NCBI RefSeq assembly: GCF_947495735.1
Contig: NZ_CANMAA010000005.1
Span: forward strand, 124,001 to 188,000
DNA from: an uncultured Pseudokineococcus sp.
Lineage (GTDB): Bacteria > Actinomycetota > Actinomycetes > Actinomycetales > Quadrisphaeraceae
Reading direction: 5' to 3'
Length of the DNA: 64,000 bases
The notes beneath the pieces were generated by a model. It was not told the DNA's origin. It searched no databases and saw only the letters and a program-made list of their open reading frames with translations. A program made the translations under genes and the position numbers. This document shows, piece by piece, positions 26,398 to 35,700 of the stretch (positions within the stretch are counted from its first letter, which is position 1; every line of letters begins with the position of its first letter).

Positions 26398-28193
26398 GGC
26401 GGGCGGGGCTCGTCGCGGCGGGCGCCGCGGCGGCGCTCGTGCTCGGCGGCGGGGCCGCCACGGGTGCTCCGGCTGCGCCGTCGGCGCCGACCGCGCTCGC
26501 CGACGCCCCGTCGGGGCGCTTCGACGTCCCGCTGCCGGGGTTCTCGCCGCCGACGGCGCTGCGCGACGGCACGCCCGCGGAGGTCGGGCTCGACCCGGCG
26601 CCGCTGCGGGCTGCGCTCGACGCCGTGGCGGCCCGCTCGGCGGAGGGGCCCGCCGACCAGCGGCTCTACCCGGGGTCGGTCGCCCTCGTCGGGCACCGCG
26701 GCGTCGTCGTGGCGCGCGAGGCGAGCGGCCTCGCCGTCCAGTACGCGGGCGAGCCGGGGGCGACCGCGGCGGTCGAGCTGCCGGCCGACCAGCAGGTGCC
26801 GATGACGACGGACACGGTCTTCGACATGGCGTCGGTGTCCAAGCTCTTCACGTCCGTCGCGGTGATGCAGCAGGTCGAGGCCGGCCGCGTCGACCTCGAC
26901 GCCCCGGTGGTCCGCTACCTCCCCGAGTTCGCCGCCGGCGGGGCGGCCAAGTCCGACGTCACGGTGCGCCACCTGCTCACGCACACCGCGGGCTTCGCGC
27001 CGTTCGTCCCGCTGTGGAGCCTGTACCCGGACCGGGAGTCCCGCGTCCTCGGGGCGCTGCAGCAGCCGCTGCAGACCGAGCCGGGCACGGCGTACGTCTA
27101 CAGCGACCTGTCGATGATCGCGCTGGGCGCGCTCGTCGAGCGCGTGACCGGGGAGCGGCTCGACGTCGTCGTGCGCGAGGGCCTCACCGCGCCGCTCGGC
27201 ATGGAGGCCACGGGCTACGCGACGCCGGACGCCCCGGTCGAGGGAGCGGCGGCCACCGAGCTGCAGGTGGTGCCGCCGCGCGGCGTCGTCCGCGGCGAGG
27301 TGCACGACGAGAACGCCTGGTCCCTCGACGGCGTCGCCGGCCACGCCGGGGTCTTCTCGACGGTGGACGACATGGCGGTCCTCGCGCAGACCCTGCTCGC
27401 GGGCGGCGTCCACGTCGGCGACGACGGCCCCGTGCGCGTCCTGTCCGAGCGCTCCGTGCGCGCGCTCGTCACGGACGAGAACACCGAGTTCCCCGGCGAC
27501 GCCCACGGCCTCGGCTTCGAGCTCGACCAGCGCTGGTACATGGACGGCCTCTCCGGGCCGCGCACCGCCGGCCACACGGGCTACACCGGGACGTCCTTCG
27601 TCCTGGACCACGCCAGCGGCTCCTTCGCCCTGCTGCTCACCAACCGGGTGCACCCGACCCGCACCGGCGGCTCGGTGAACCCGCCGCGCCGCGCGCTCGC
27701 GCGGGGGCTGGCGCAGGCGCTGCGCGTGCCGCCGCGGGTGGGCCCGGACGCCTGGTCGACCCAGCCGGTCGACGGTGCGACCCAGGTGCTGCGCGCCGCG
27801 GTCGACGTCCCGGCGCGGGGCGGCGAGCTGTCCTTCGCCGCGCTCGTCGACGTCGAGGGCAGCGACCCGCTCGTCGTGGAGTCGTCCGCGGACGGCGGCG
27901 CCACGTGGCGTCCCGTGCCGCTGCGGGCGCGCGACACCGCACGCGGCGTCGTGGTGCCGGCGCGCGACGGCGTCCTCGCCGCCTCCGGCCACCGGACGTG
28001 GTGGGACGTCACCGGCCGCCTGCCGGGAGGTCAGGAGCTGCTCGTGCGCTGGCGGTACGAGACCGACGCGCTCTACCTCGGGCGCGGCGTCGTCGTCGAC
28101 GACGTCCGGGTCGAGGCGCGCGGCGACGTCCTGCTCGACGCCGAGGCAGACCCCGAGGCGCTCGTCGCGGACGGGTGGGTGCGCACGTCGTGA
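26394..28193 (+). CDS. Beta-lactamase-superfamily serine hydrolase (AmiE-like) with C-terminal beta-sandwich-like extension
   Basis: DMASVSKLFTSVAVMQQVEAG (SxxK), HLLTHTAGF, YVYSDLSMI, HTGYTGTSFV; extra ~170 aa C-terminal region. Confidence 0.85.
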   Translation: MRRAGLVAAGAAAALVLGGGAATGAPAAPSAPTALADAPSGRFDVPLPGFSPPTALRDGTPAEVGLDPAPLRAALDAVAARSAEGPADQRLYPGSVALVGHRGVVVAREASGLAVQYAGEPGATAAVELPADQQVPMTTDTVFDMASVSKLFTSVAVMQQVEAGRVDLDAPVVRYLPEFAAGGAAKSDVTVRHLLTHTAGFAPFVPLWSLYPDRESRVLGALQQPLQTEPGTAYVYSDLSMIALGALVERVTGERLDVVVREGLTAPLGMEATGYATPDAPVEGAAATELQVVPPRGVVRGEVHDENAWSLDGVAGHAGVFSTVDDMAVLAQTLLAGGVHVGDDGPVRVLSERSVRALVTDENTEFPGDAHGLGFELDQRWYMDGLSGPRTAGHTGYTGTSFVLDHASGSFALLLTNRVHPTRTGGSVNPPRRALARGLAQALRVPPRVGPDAWSTQPVDGATQVLRAAVDVPARGGELSFAALVDVEGSDPLVVESSADGGATWRPVPLRARDTARGVVVPARDGVLAASGHRTWWDVTGRLPGGQELLVRWRYETDALYLGRGVVVDDVRVEARGDVLLDAEADPEALVADGWVRTS

Positions 28194-28207
28194 GGCCGTC
28201 GACGGCT

Positions 28208-28247
28208 GTCTGCCCGTCTCTAGCCCGAGGGCCAGAGAGGGGCAGAC
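28208..28247. terminator. Hairpin downstream of nagZ-namZ-hydrolase operon
   Basis: GTCTGCCCGTCTCTAGCCC / GGGCCAGAGAGGGGCAGAC, 17/19 bp complementary. Confidence 0.55.
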
Positions 28248-28296
28248 GCCGCTCGACGCCCCGGGGCCGTGCGTCGCCGACCGCCGCGGCGGCGGG

Positions 28297-28551
28297 GTGA
28301 GCGGTGGTCGGCGGCGGTCCGCCCGGGGGCACCCCTGGTGGCAGCAGCGGCGGGCGACCGCGGGGCGGACGACGGCGCTCGCGGTCTTCGCCGTCCTGCT
28401 CGCCGCGGTGACCGTGGCCGCCGCGCTCTGGCCGACCCGCGAGGACGGGCTCCTGCGCCTCGGCCCGGCGATCTTCTGGGTGCCCTTCGCGGCCTCGTGC
28501 GTGGCGGGCGCGGTGGCGCACCGGCGGGAGGCCCAGCGGGTCGACCGCTGA
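28297..28551 (+). CDS. Small two-TM membrane protein
   Basis: 85 aa; TALAVFAVLLAAVTVAAALW and LRLGPAIFWVPFAASCVAGAVA. Confidence 0.5.
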   Translation: MSGGRRRSARGHPWWQQRRATAGRTTALAVFAVLLAAVTVAAALWPTREDGLLRLGPAIFWVPFAASCVAGAVAHRREAQRVDR

Positions 28552-28632
28552 GGGCGCAGCGCGGAGACGGGCGTCCTCGGTGCCCCGCGGGAGGACCGGG
28601 CACGGCGCCACCTGGGCGGCGCGTGCTCAGCG

Positions 28633-28709
28633 ACCTGCAGAACTGGAGCCTGCGGAGCGTCGTCGCAGGTGGGGGCCTGCGGCGCCGGCGACCGAGGACT
28701 CCTGCAGGT
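28633..28709. repeat. Nested palindromic repeat element, copy B (convergent intergenic)
   Basis: CGACCTGCAG ... CTGCAGGTCG outer arms; inner GTCGTCGCAGG/CCTGCGGCGCC; 77 bp. Confidence 0.75.
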
Positions 28710-28776
28710 CGCCGGGTGCGCGTCCGGTCGGGGACCTCCCGTGCCGGCGGGCGGCCCGTCGTCCGCGGAGGTGAGC

Positions 28777-29751
28777 TCAGGCGTCGGGCGAGGGCCCGCC
28801 GGCTCCTGCCCCCGCCGTCTCGAGCGCGACGCGCACGCGTCCACCGGCGGCCGCGAGCAGCTCCCGCGCCCGCTCGGCGTCGACGCGGGCGAGGAGGGCG
28901 ACGACGGCCGTCCCCGCGTGGCCGCCGGCGTCGGCGACGGCCCGTGCCACGGCGTCGCGGTCGGCGCCGGTGGCCTCGGCGACCATCCGCTGGACGCGCT
29001 GGGCGAGCTTCGCGTTGGTGACGCGGACGTCGACCATGAGGTTCCCGAACGTCTTCCCGCGCCGGACCATGACGGCGGTCGAGAGCTGGTTGAGCACGAG
29101 CTTCTGCGCCGTCCCGGCCTTGAGGCGGGTGGAGCCGGCGACGACCTCGGGGCCGGTGTCGACCTCGACGGCGACGTCCACGCGCGCGCTGAGCGCGGCC
29201 CCGGGGTTGCTGCTGACGCCGACCGTGCCGGCGCCCGCGGCCCGTGCGGCGTCGACCGCGCCGAGCACGTAGGGGGTGCGGCCGGACGCCGTGATGCCGA
29301 CGACGACGTCGTCCGGGCCCACGCCCCGCGCTCGGACGTCGGCGGCGCCGGCCTCGGCGTCGTCCTCGGCGCCCTCCCGGGCGCCGGCCATCGCGGCGGG
29401 CCCCCCGGCCATGACGGCCACGACCAGGTCCGGGTCGGTGCCGAAGGTCGGCGGCAGCTCGGAGGCGTCCACGACGGCGAGGCGCCCCGGCGTCCCCGCG
29501 CCGACGTAGACCATCCGCCCGCCGCGCTCCAGGCGCTCCACGACGAGGTCGACCGCGGCCGCGATCGCCTCCCCGGCCGCGGCGACGGCGGCGGGCACCT
29601 CGGCGTCGGCGGCGGCGAGCACGGCCACGACGTCGCGGGTGCTGCGCGCGTCGAGGTCGGCCAGGTCCGGGCGCGTGCGCTCGGTGGCCAGGAGGCTCAG
29701 CGCGTCGGCGTCGGCGGGCGGGCCGCCGGTGGAACGGGAGGGCGTGGTCAT
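28777..29751 (-). CDS. murQ: N-acetylmuramic acid 6-phosphate etherase
   Basis: RGGRMVYVGAGTPGRLAVVDASELPPTFG...VGITASGRTPYVLGAVDAAR...GSTRLKAGTAQKLVLNQLSTAVMVRRGKTFGNLMVDV. Confidence 0.96.
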   Translation of the reverse strand: MTTPSRSTGGPPADADALSLLATERTRPDLADLDARSTRDVVAVLAAADAEVPAAVAAAGEAIAAAVDLVVERLERGGRMVYVGAGTPGRLAVVDASELPPTFGTDPDLVVAVMAGGPAAMAGAREGAEDDAEAGAADVRARGVGPDDVVVGITASGRTPYVLGAVDAARAAGAGTVGVSSNPGAALSARVDVAVEVDTGPEVVAGSTRLKAGTAQKLVLNQLSTAVMVRRGKTFGNLMVDVRVTNAKLAQRVQRMVAEATGADRDAVARAVADAGGHAGTAVVALLARVDAERARELLAAAGGRVRVALETAGAGAGGPSPDA

Positions 29752-29781
29752 GGGAGCTCCAGGGGCTGTGGTCGGCGGCCC

Positions 29782-30522
29782 TCAGGCCAGGTCTCGGGCC
29801 CGCGCGGCGGGCTGCGGAGCCGGGGCGGGCTGGGAGCCGAGCGGGGCGACGATGCGGTACCGGTCGCCGCGGTAGACGGAGCGGACCAGCTCCAGGGCCC
29901 GGCCGTCGGCGCTGCGCGTCGTGCGCTCGATGAGGAACGCCGGGGAGTGCAGGGGCACGTGCAGCAGCGCGGATTCCTCGGCGCTCGTGGCGGTCGCCTC
30001 GAGGACCTGCTCGCCCGTGGCCACCTCGACGCCGAAGCGGTGGGCCAGCACGGCGTAGAAGGACGTGTCGACGAGGTCCTCGCCCCGCAGGCCGGGGGCG
30101 AGGTCCGCGGGGACGTGCAGGTCCTCGATCGCCATGGGCTCGCCGTCGGCCAGGCGCAGGCGGCGCACCCGCAGGGTCGGGGTCGCCGGGTCCACCTCGA
30201 GGCGCCGGCCCACCACGGGCCCGGCGGGCTGGGTGCGCGCGGAGAGCAGCCGGGCGCCGGGGCGCATCCCGCGGGCCGTCATGTCGGCGCTGAAGGACGT
30301 CACGCGCAGGGGCTGCGCGAGCTTGGGGGCGGCCGCGAAGGTGCCCGCGCCGCGCCGTCGGACGAGGCGCCCGGCGGCCGCGAGGTCGTCGACCACGCGC
30401 CGCAGCGTCACGCGGGAGGTCCCGATCCGGGCGGCGAGCTCTCGCTCGGGGGGCAGCGGCTCCCCGGGGCTCAGGCCCCCCAGGAGGTCCTCGACGGCGG
30501 CGGCGACGTCGCTCGCGCGCAC
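29782..30522 (-). CDS. GntR/HutC family transcriptional regulator
   Basis: LSPGEPLPPERELAARIGTSRVTLRRVVDDLAAAGRLVRRRGAGTFAA...UTRA domain. GTG start at 30522 preferred, because the ATG at 30624 lies inside the promoter/operator. Confidence 0.88.
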   Translation of the reverse strand: MRASDVAAAVEDLLGGLSPGEPLPPERELAARIGTSRVTLRRVVDDLAAAGRLVRRRGAGTFAAAPKLAQPLRVTSFSADMTARGMRPGARLLSARTQPAGPVVGRRLEVDPATPTLRVRRLRLADGEPMAIEDLHVPADLAPGLRGEDLVDTSFYAVLAHRFGVEVATGEQVLEATATSAEESALLHVPLHSPAFLIERTTRSADGRALELVRSVYRGDRYRIVAPLGSQPAPAPQPAARARDLA

Positions 30523-30615
30523 GGGCGGCTCCTCGGCGCAGGACGCGCGGGGGCACGTCGGGGGTGGTCCCGCGACGGGCGCCGGGGCGCGGCCGAGGGG
30601 GTCCGGGTCTGGAGA

Positions 30616-30652
30616 GCAGACCATTGGTAGGCCACGGCGGGGAGGGCGTCAA
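30616..30652 (-). promoter_or_regulatory. Promoter and putative autoregulatory GntR operator
   Basis: Reverse strand TTGACG-17-TACCAA overlapping GACCATTGGTA (near-perfect palindrome GACCAWTGGTC). Confidence 0.5.
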
Positions 30653-30709
30653 GGCTCCGCCGCCGGCGGGAGGCAGGCCGCGGTCGGTGCCGGTCAGGGT
30701 CGGTGCGGG

Positions 30710-31279
30710 TCAGGGCGCGAGCAGCGCGTCGAGGTGGTGGTCGAGCAGCCGGCGGGCGCGGGAGGGCGGCATCCGCCCCGGCTCGGCGACGCGCGCGGTC
30801 GCGAGCCCGTCGAGCAGGGCGAGCAGCGCGGCGGCGCGGTCCAGCACGGCGCCGGGCCCCAGGTCCGGGCGCGCCGCGCCCAGCAGCCGCGCGAGCGCCT
30901 CCTCCACGCGCTGCCACGACGCCCGGTAGGCCGTCGCCGTCGGCTCGTGCACCGCGGCGCGCGCCACCTGCACCAGCCACACGACGCCGGCGCCCCGCTC
31001 CGCGGGCTCCAATGGCACGAGGCCGGCGGCGACGGCGCGCAGCGCCCCGGCCGGTGAGGACGCCGCCTGGGCGCTGCGCAGCAGCTGCGCGCCCACCTGG
31101 TCGTCCACGCGCGCCATGGCGGCCGCCAGCAGGGCGTCCTTGGTGGGGAAGTGGTGCTGCACGGCGCCGATCGAGACGCCGGCGCTCGCGGCGACGCGGC
31201 GGATGCTGATGCCCTCGAAGCCGTGCTCGACCAGGAGCCCGACGACGACGTCGAGCAGCTCCTCCGACGGCCCGGGCAC
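30710..31279 (-). CDS. TetR/AcrR family transcriptional regulator
   Basis: LLDVVVGLLVEHGFEGISIRRVAASAGVSIGAVQHHFPTKDALLAAAM. Confidence 0.9.
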   Translation of the reverse strand: MPGPSEELLDVVVGLLVEHGFEGISIRRVAASAGVSIGAVQHHFPTKDALLAAAMARVDDQVGAQLLRSAQAASSPAGALRAVAAGLVPLEPAERGAGVVWLVQVARAAVHEPTATAYRASWQRVEEALARLLGAARPDLGPGAVLDRAAALLALLDGLATARVAEPGRMPPSRARRLLDHHLDALLAP

Positions 31280-31338
31280 GGCCGCATCGTCGCACCGCGG
31301 GCCGTGCCCGTCGGCGCGCCGCCGTCGCGCGGCCCCGG

Positions 31339-31356
31339 ACCATACGATCGTATGGT
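31339..31356. promoter_or_regulatory. Putative TetR operator
   Basis: ACCATACGATCGTATGGT: perfect 18-bp palindrome between divergent tetR and DUF418 genes. Confidence 0.75.
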
Positions 31357-31368
31357 TGGCTTTGCCCC

Positions 31369-32532
31369 ATGACGGTCGCGCCCCCGACGGCACCCGCCCC
31401 GCCCCGCGTCGCGGCGCTCGACGTCGCCCGCGGCGTCGCGATCCTCGGCACGCTGGCGACGAACATCTGGATCTTCACCGACCCTCAGGGCTTCGTGGGC
31501 TACCTCGACGGCGGGGCGCGGGCCGCCGTGACGTCGCCGGCGTGGCGGGCGGTCGAGCAGGTGGCCCAGCAGCTCGCGCAGGGCAAGTTCCTCGGCCTGC
31601 TCACCCTCATGTTCGGCATCGGGCTCGAGCTGCAGCGGCGCTCGGCGGCGCGCACGGGCCGTGCGTGGCCGGGGCGCTACTGGGTGCGGGCCCTCCTGCT
31701 GCTGCTCGACGGGCTGCTCCACTACCTGCTCGTCGCGGAGTTCGACGTCCTCATGGGCTACGCCGTCACGGCCGTGGTCGTGGCGGCCGTCCTGGCGCGC
31801 AGCGAGCGGGTGCAGCGGCGGTGGATGGTCGGCGCGGCCCTCGCCCACGCGGCGGTGCTGGTGCTGCTGGCCACCGCGCTGGGCACGGCGTCGCCGGCTC
31901 CCGGCGGGGTCCGCCTCGACCCCGACCCCTACGCGAGCGGCTCCTTCGGCGACCTCGTGCTCTTCCGCCTCGAGAACCTCGGGCTGTTCCGCGCCGAGGT
32001 CGTGCTCGTCCAGGCGCTGTCGGTCGCGGCCTTCCTCCTGGGCGCGCACCTCGTGCGCGCGGGGGTGCTCGACGAGGAGGGCGGCGCGCTCCGGCGCCGG
32101 CTGCTGCTCCTCGGCGCGGTCGCGCTCCCGGTCGACCTGCTGCTCGGGATCACGGGCGGGACGGCCGGGCTGGTCCTCGCCCGCTACGGGACGGCGCCGC
32201 TCGTCGCCCTCGGCCTGCTGGCGCTGGTGGTCGAGGTCGTCCGCCGGCGTCAGGAGCCCGGCGCGGTCGGACGCCGCCTCGCCGAGGTGGGGCGCTCGGC
32301 GCTCAGCTGCTACGTCCTGCAGAACCTGCTGGCGTCGGTGCTCTGCTACGGGTGGGGGTTCGGGCTGGCGGCCCGGCTCGGCCCCGACCAGCGCGTCCCC
32401 GGGACGCTGCTGGCCTACCTCGCCGTCGCCGCGCTCGTGGTGCTGGCCGCGCACGGGTGGGCGCGGCGCGGCGGCCGGGGCCCGGTCGAGGCGCTGTGGC
32501 ACCGCAGCGCTCGCGCGCTCGGTGCGCGCTGA
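31369..32532 (+). CDS. DUF418 family membrane protein
   Basis: RVAALDVARGVAILGTLATNIWIF...; multiple TM; C-terminal SALSCYVLQNLLASVLCYGWGFGL. Confidence 0.85.
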   Translation: MTVAPPTAPAPPRVAALDVARGVAILGTLATNIWIFTDPQGFVGYLDGGARAAVTSPAWRAVEQVAQQLAQGKFLGLLTLMFGIGLELQRRSAARTGRAWPGRYWVRALLLLLDGLLHYLLVAEFDVLMGYAVTAVVVAAVLARSERVQRRWMVGAALAHAAVLVLLATALGTASPAPGGVRLDPDPYASGSFGDLVLFRLENLGLFRAEVVLVQALSVAAFLLGAHLVRAGVLDEEGGALRRRLLLLGAVALPVDLLLGITGGTAGLVLARYGTAPLVALGLLALVVEVVRRRQEPGAVGRRLAEVGRSALSCYVLQNLLASVLCYGWGFGLAARLGPDQRVPGTLLAYLAVAALVVLAAHGWARRGGRGPVEALWHRSARALGAR

Positions 32533-32738
32533 GGGCACGGCGCGCCCGGGCCGACGGCCGGCACGGGTCCGGGCGGGCGCCGTCCCCCGCCCGGGAGCGG
32601 CCACCCGGAACGCGCTCGTGCGCTCGGCCCCACCGCGTCCGTCGTTGTGACTTACTGATCGAGGAAGACCGGACCAGGCACGGATCGACGACGACCCGAC
32701 CCGCTCGCACCCGGGCACGAGAGCTGGAGCGACCCCCC

Positions 32739-35700
32739 ATGCACGACGACCGAGACCTCCTGCGCCGACGCGTCGAGCGGACGCTCGCCCACCGGCTGCG
32801 CCCCGCCGTGCACCGGGTCGTGGGCTCGCTGCAGGTGGAGGCGTGGCACGTGGAGGGGGGCCGGGGCGAGCCGGTCCCGCCGTCGGCGGCCCTGCCCGGG
32901 GACGGCCGCCGGGACGACGCCCGCTACGAGCCGATGGCCGTCGGCGACGCCTGGGGCCCGGCGTGGGGCACGAGCTGGCTCCACGTCACCGGCGAGGTGC
33001 CCGCCGAGGCGGCCGGGCGCCGCGTCGAGCTCGTGATCGACCTCGGCTGGGCCGACCACTCGCCGGGCTTCCAGGCGGAGGGCCTCGTGTACCGGCCCGA
33101 CGGCAGCCCCGTGAAGGGGCTGAACCCCCGCAACGGCTGGGTCCCGGTCGCCGAGGCCGCGGCGGGCGGCGAGCGGGTCGACCTCTTCGTCGAGGCCGCC
33201 GCCAACCCCCTCGTCCTCGACGTCGACCCCTTCCGGCCGACGACGCTGGGCGACCGGCTCACCGCGCCCGCCGAGCCGCTGTACCGCCTCGCCCGCGCCG
33301 ACGTCGCCGTCCTGGAGACCGAGGTGTGGGAGCTCGTCGCCGACCTCGAGGTCCTGGGCGGCCTGCTGGAGGAGCTCTCCGACGACGACCCGCGCGCGTG
33401 GCAGCTGGCCCGGGCGCTCGAGCGGAGCCTGGACGTCCTCGACCTCCAGGACGTCCCCGGGTCCGCGGCGGCGGCCCGCGGCCAGCTGGCCGACGTCCTC
33501 GCCGCACCCGCCACCGCCAGCGCGCACCGGCTCTCCGCGGTCGGGCACGCCCACATCGACTCCGCGTGGCTGTGGCCGCTGCGGGAGACGATCCGCAAGG
33601 TGGCGCGGACGACGTCGAACGTCGTCGACCTCATGGACTCGCCCCAGGGCCAGGACCTCGTCTACGCCATGAGCTCGGCGCAGCAGTACGCCTGGATCGA
33701 GGAGCACCGCCCCGAGGTCTTCGCGCGGGTGGCCGAGAAGGTGCGCGAGGGCCGCTTCGTGCCCGTGGGCGGCATGTGGGTCGAGTCCGACACGAACATG
33801 CCCGGCTCCGAGGCGATGGCCCGCCAGCTCGTGCACGGCAAGCGGTACTTCCTCGACCGCTTCGGCGTGGACACCCAGGAGCTGTGGCTGCCGGACTCCT
33901 TCGGCTACTCCGCCGCCCTGCCGCAGCTGGTGCGCCTGTCGGGCTCGCGCTGGTTCCTCACGCAGAAGATCAGCTGGAACACCACCAACGTCTTCCCGCA
34001 CCACACGTTCTGGTGGGAGGGGATCGACGGCACCCGCGTCTTCACCCACTTCCCGCCCGTGGACACCTACAACTCCGAGATCTCGGCGGCCGAGCTGGCG
34101 CACGCGCAGCGCAACCACCGCGACAAGGCCGGCTCCAACCGCTCGCTCGTGCCGTTCGGCTGGGGCGACGGCGGCGGTGGCCCCACCCGCGAGATGCTCC
34201 AGCGCGCCCGCCGCACGGCCGACCTCGAGGGCTCGCCGCGCGTGGTCGTCGAGGCGCCCTCGGCCTTCTTCTCCGCGGCGGAGGAGGAGTACGCGAGCGG
34301 CCCGGTGTGGGTGGGCGAGCTGTACCTGGAGATGCACCGCGGCACCTACACCTCCCAGGCCGGCACCAAGCAGGGCAACCGACGCAGCGAGCACCTGCTG
34401 CGCGAGGCGGAGCTGTGGTCGGCCGCCGCGGCCGTCGCGGGGGACCTCGCCTACCCCTACGAGGACCTCGACCGGCTCTGGAAGACGGTGCTGCTGCACC
34501 AGTTCCACGACATCCTCCCCGGCTCCTCGATCGCGTGGGTGCACCGCGAGGCCCGCGAGACCTACGCCGCCGTGGCCGAGGAGCTCGAGGGCCTGATCGC
34601 CGCGGCGCTGCAGGCGCTCACGGGCGGCCCCGCGGCCGGGTCGGGGAGCGTCGTCCTCAACGCCGCGCCGCACGCGCGCGGCGGCGCGCCCGCGCTCGGC
34701 GGCGGGCCCCTGGGCGAGCCGGCCGAGCCGGCGCCCGTCGTCGTCGAGACCGGCGGCGGGGAGCACGTCCTGGACAACGGGCGCGTGCGCGTCGTCGTCG
34801 ACGAGCGCGGGCTGCTGAGCTCGGTGCGCGACCTCGAGGCCGACCGCGAGGTGCTCGCGCCCGGCCAGGCCGGCGCGCTGCTCCAGCTGCACCCGGACAC
34901 CCCGAACGCCTGGGACGCCTGGGACCTCGACGCCTTCTACCGGAACCGGGTCAGCGACCTCACGGGCACCGACTCCGTCGAGCTCCTCCCCGCGGACCAC
35001 GGCGCCGCCACCGTGCGCGTGACCCGCTCCTTCGGGGCCTCCCGCGTGGTGCAGGACCTCTCCCTCGCGCCCGGCGCCGCCCGCGTCGACGTGCGCTGCG
35101 AGGTGGACTGGCAGGAGCGCGAGAAGGTGCTCAAGCTCGCCTTCCCCCTCGACGTGCACACCGACCGCGCCGCCTTCGAGACGCAGTTCGGGCACCTGCA
35201 GCGCCCGACGCACGTGAACACGACGTGGGACGCCGCCCGCTTCGAGGTGTGCGCCCACCGCTTCGTCCACGTCGCCGAGCCGGGCTACGGCGTCGCCGTC
35301 GTCAACGACTCCACGTACGGGCACGACGTCGCCCGCCACCCCCGCGAGGGCGGCGGGACGACGTCGACGGTGCGGCTGTCGCTGCTGCGCGCGCCGCGCT
35401 TCCCCGACCCGGACACCGACCAGGGCACCCACGTGCTGCGCGCCTCCCTCGTCGTCGGCGGCGTGGCCGACGCGGTGCGGGAGGGCTACGCGCTCAACCT
35501 GCCCGAGCGGCGCGTCCCCGGCAGCCGCGTCGTCGAGCCGGTCGTGCGGGTCGAGGACGAGAGCGCGCCCGGCGCGGTCGTCGTCGAGGCGGTCAAGCTG
35601 GCCGAGGACCGCTCGGGCGACGTCGTGGTCCGGGTCTACGAGGCCCTCGGCGGCCGCGCCCGCGCCCGGCTCGTGCCCGGCTTCGCCGCGGCGGGCGCCG

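Noticed and set aside
29276-30630. + strand ORFs over murQ/gntR
   Set aside because: Overlap well-supported - strand genes; no homology recognised.
32652-35432. 926-aa ORF antisense to the GH38 mannosidase
   Set aside because: High-GC codon bias creates long open antisense frames; composition is V/G/A/R/D-rich with no recognisable domain, and the + strand encodes a full GH38.
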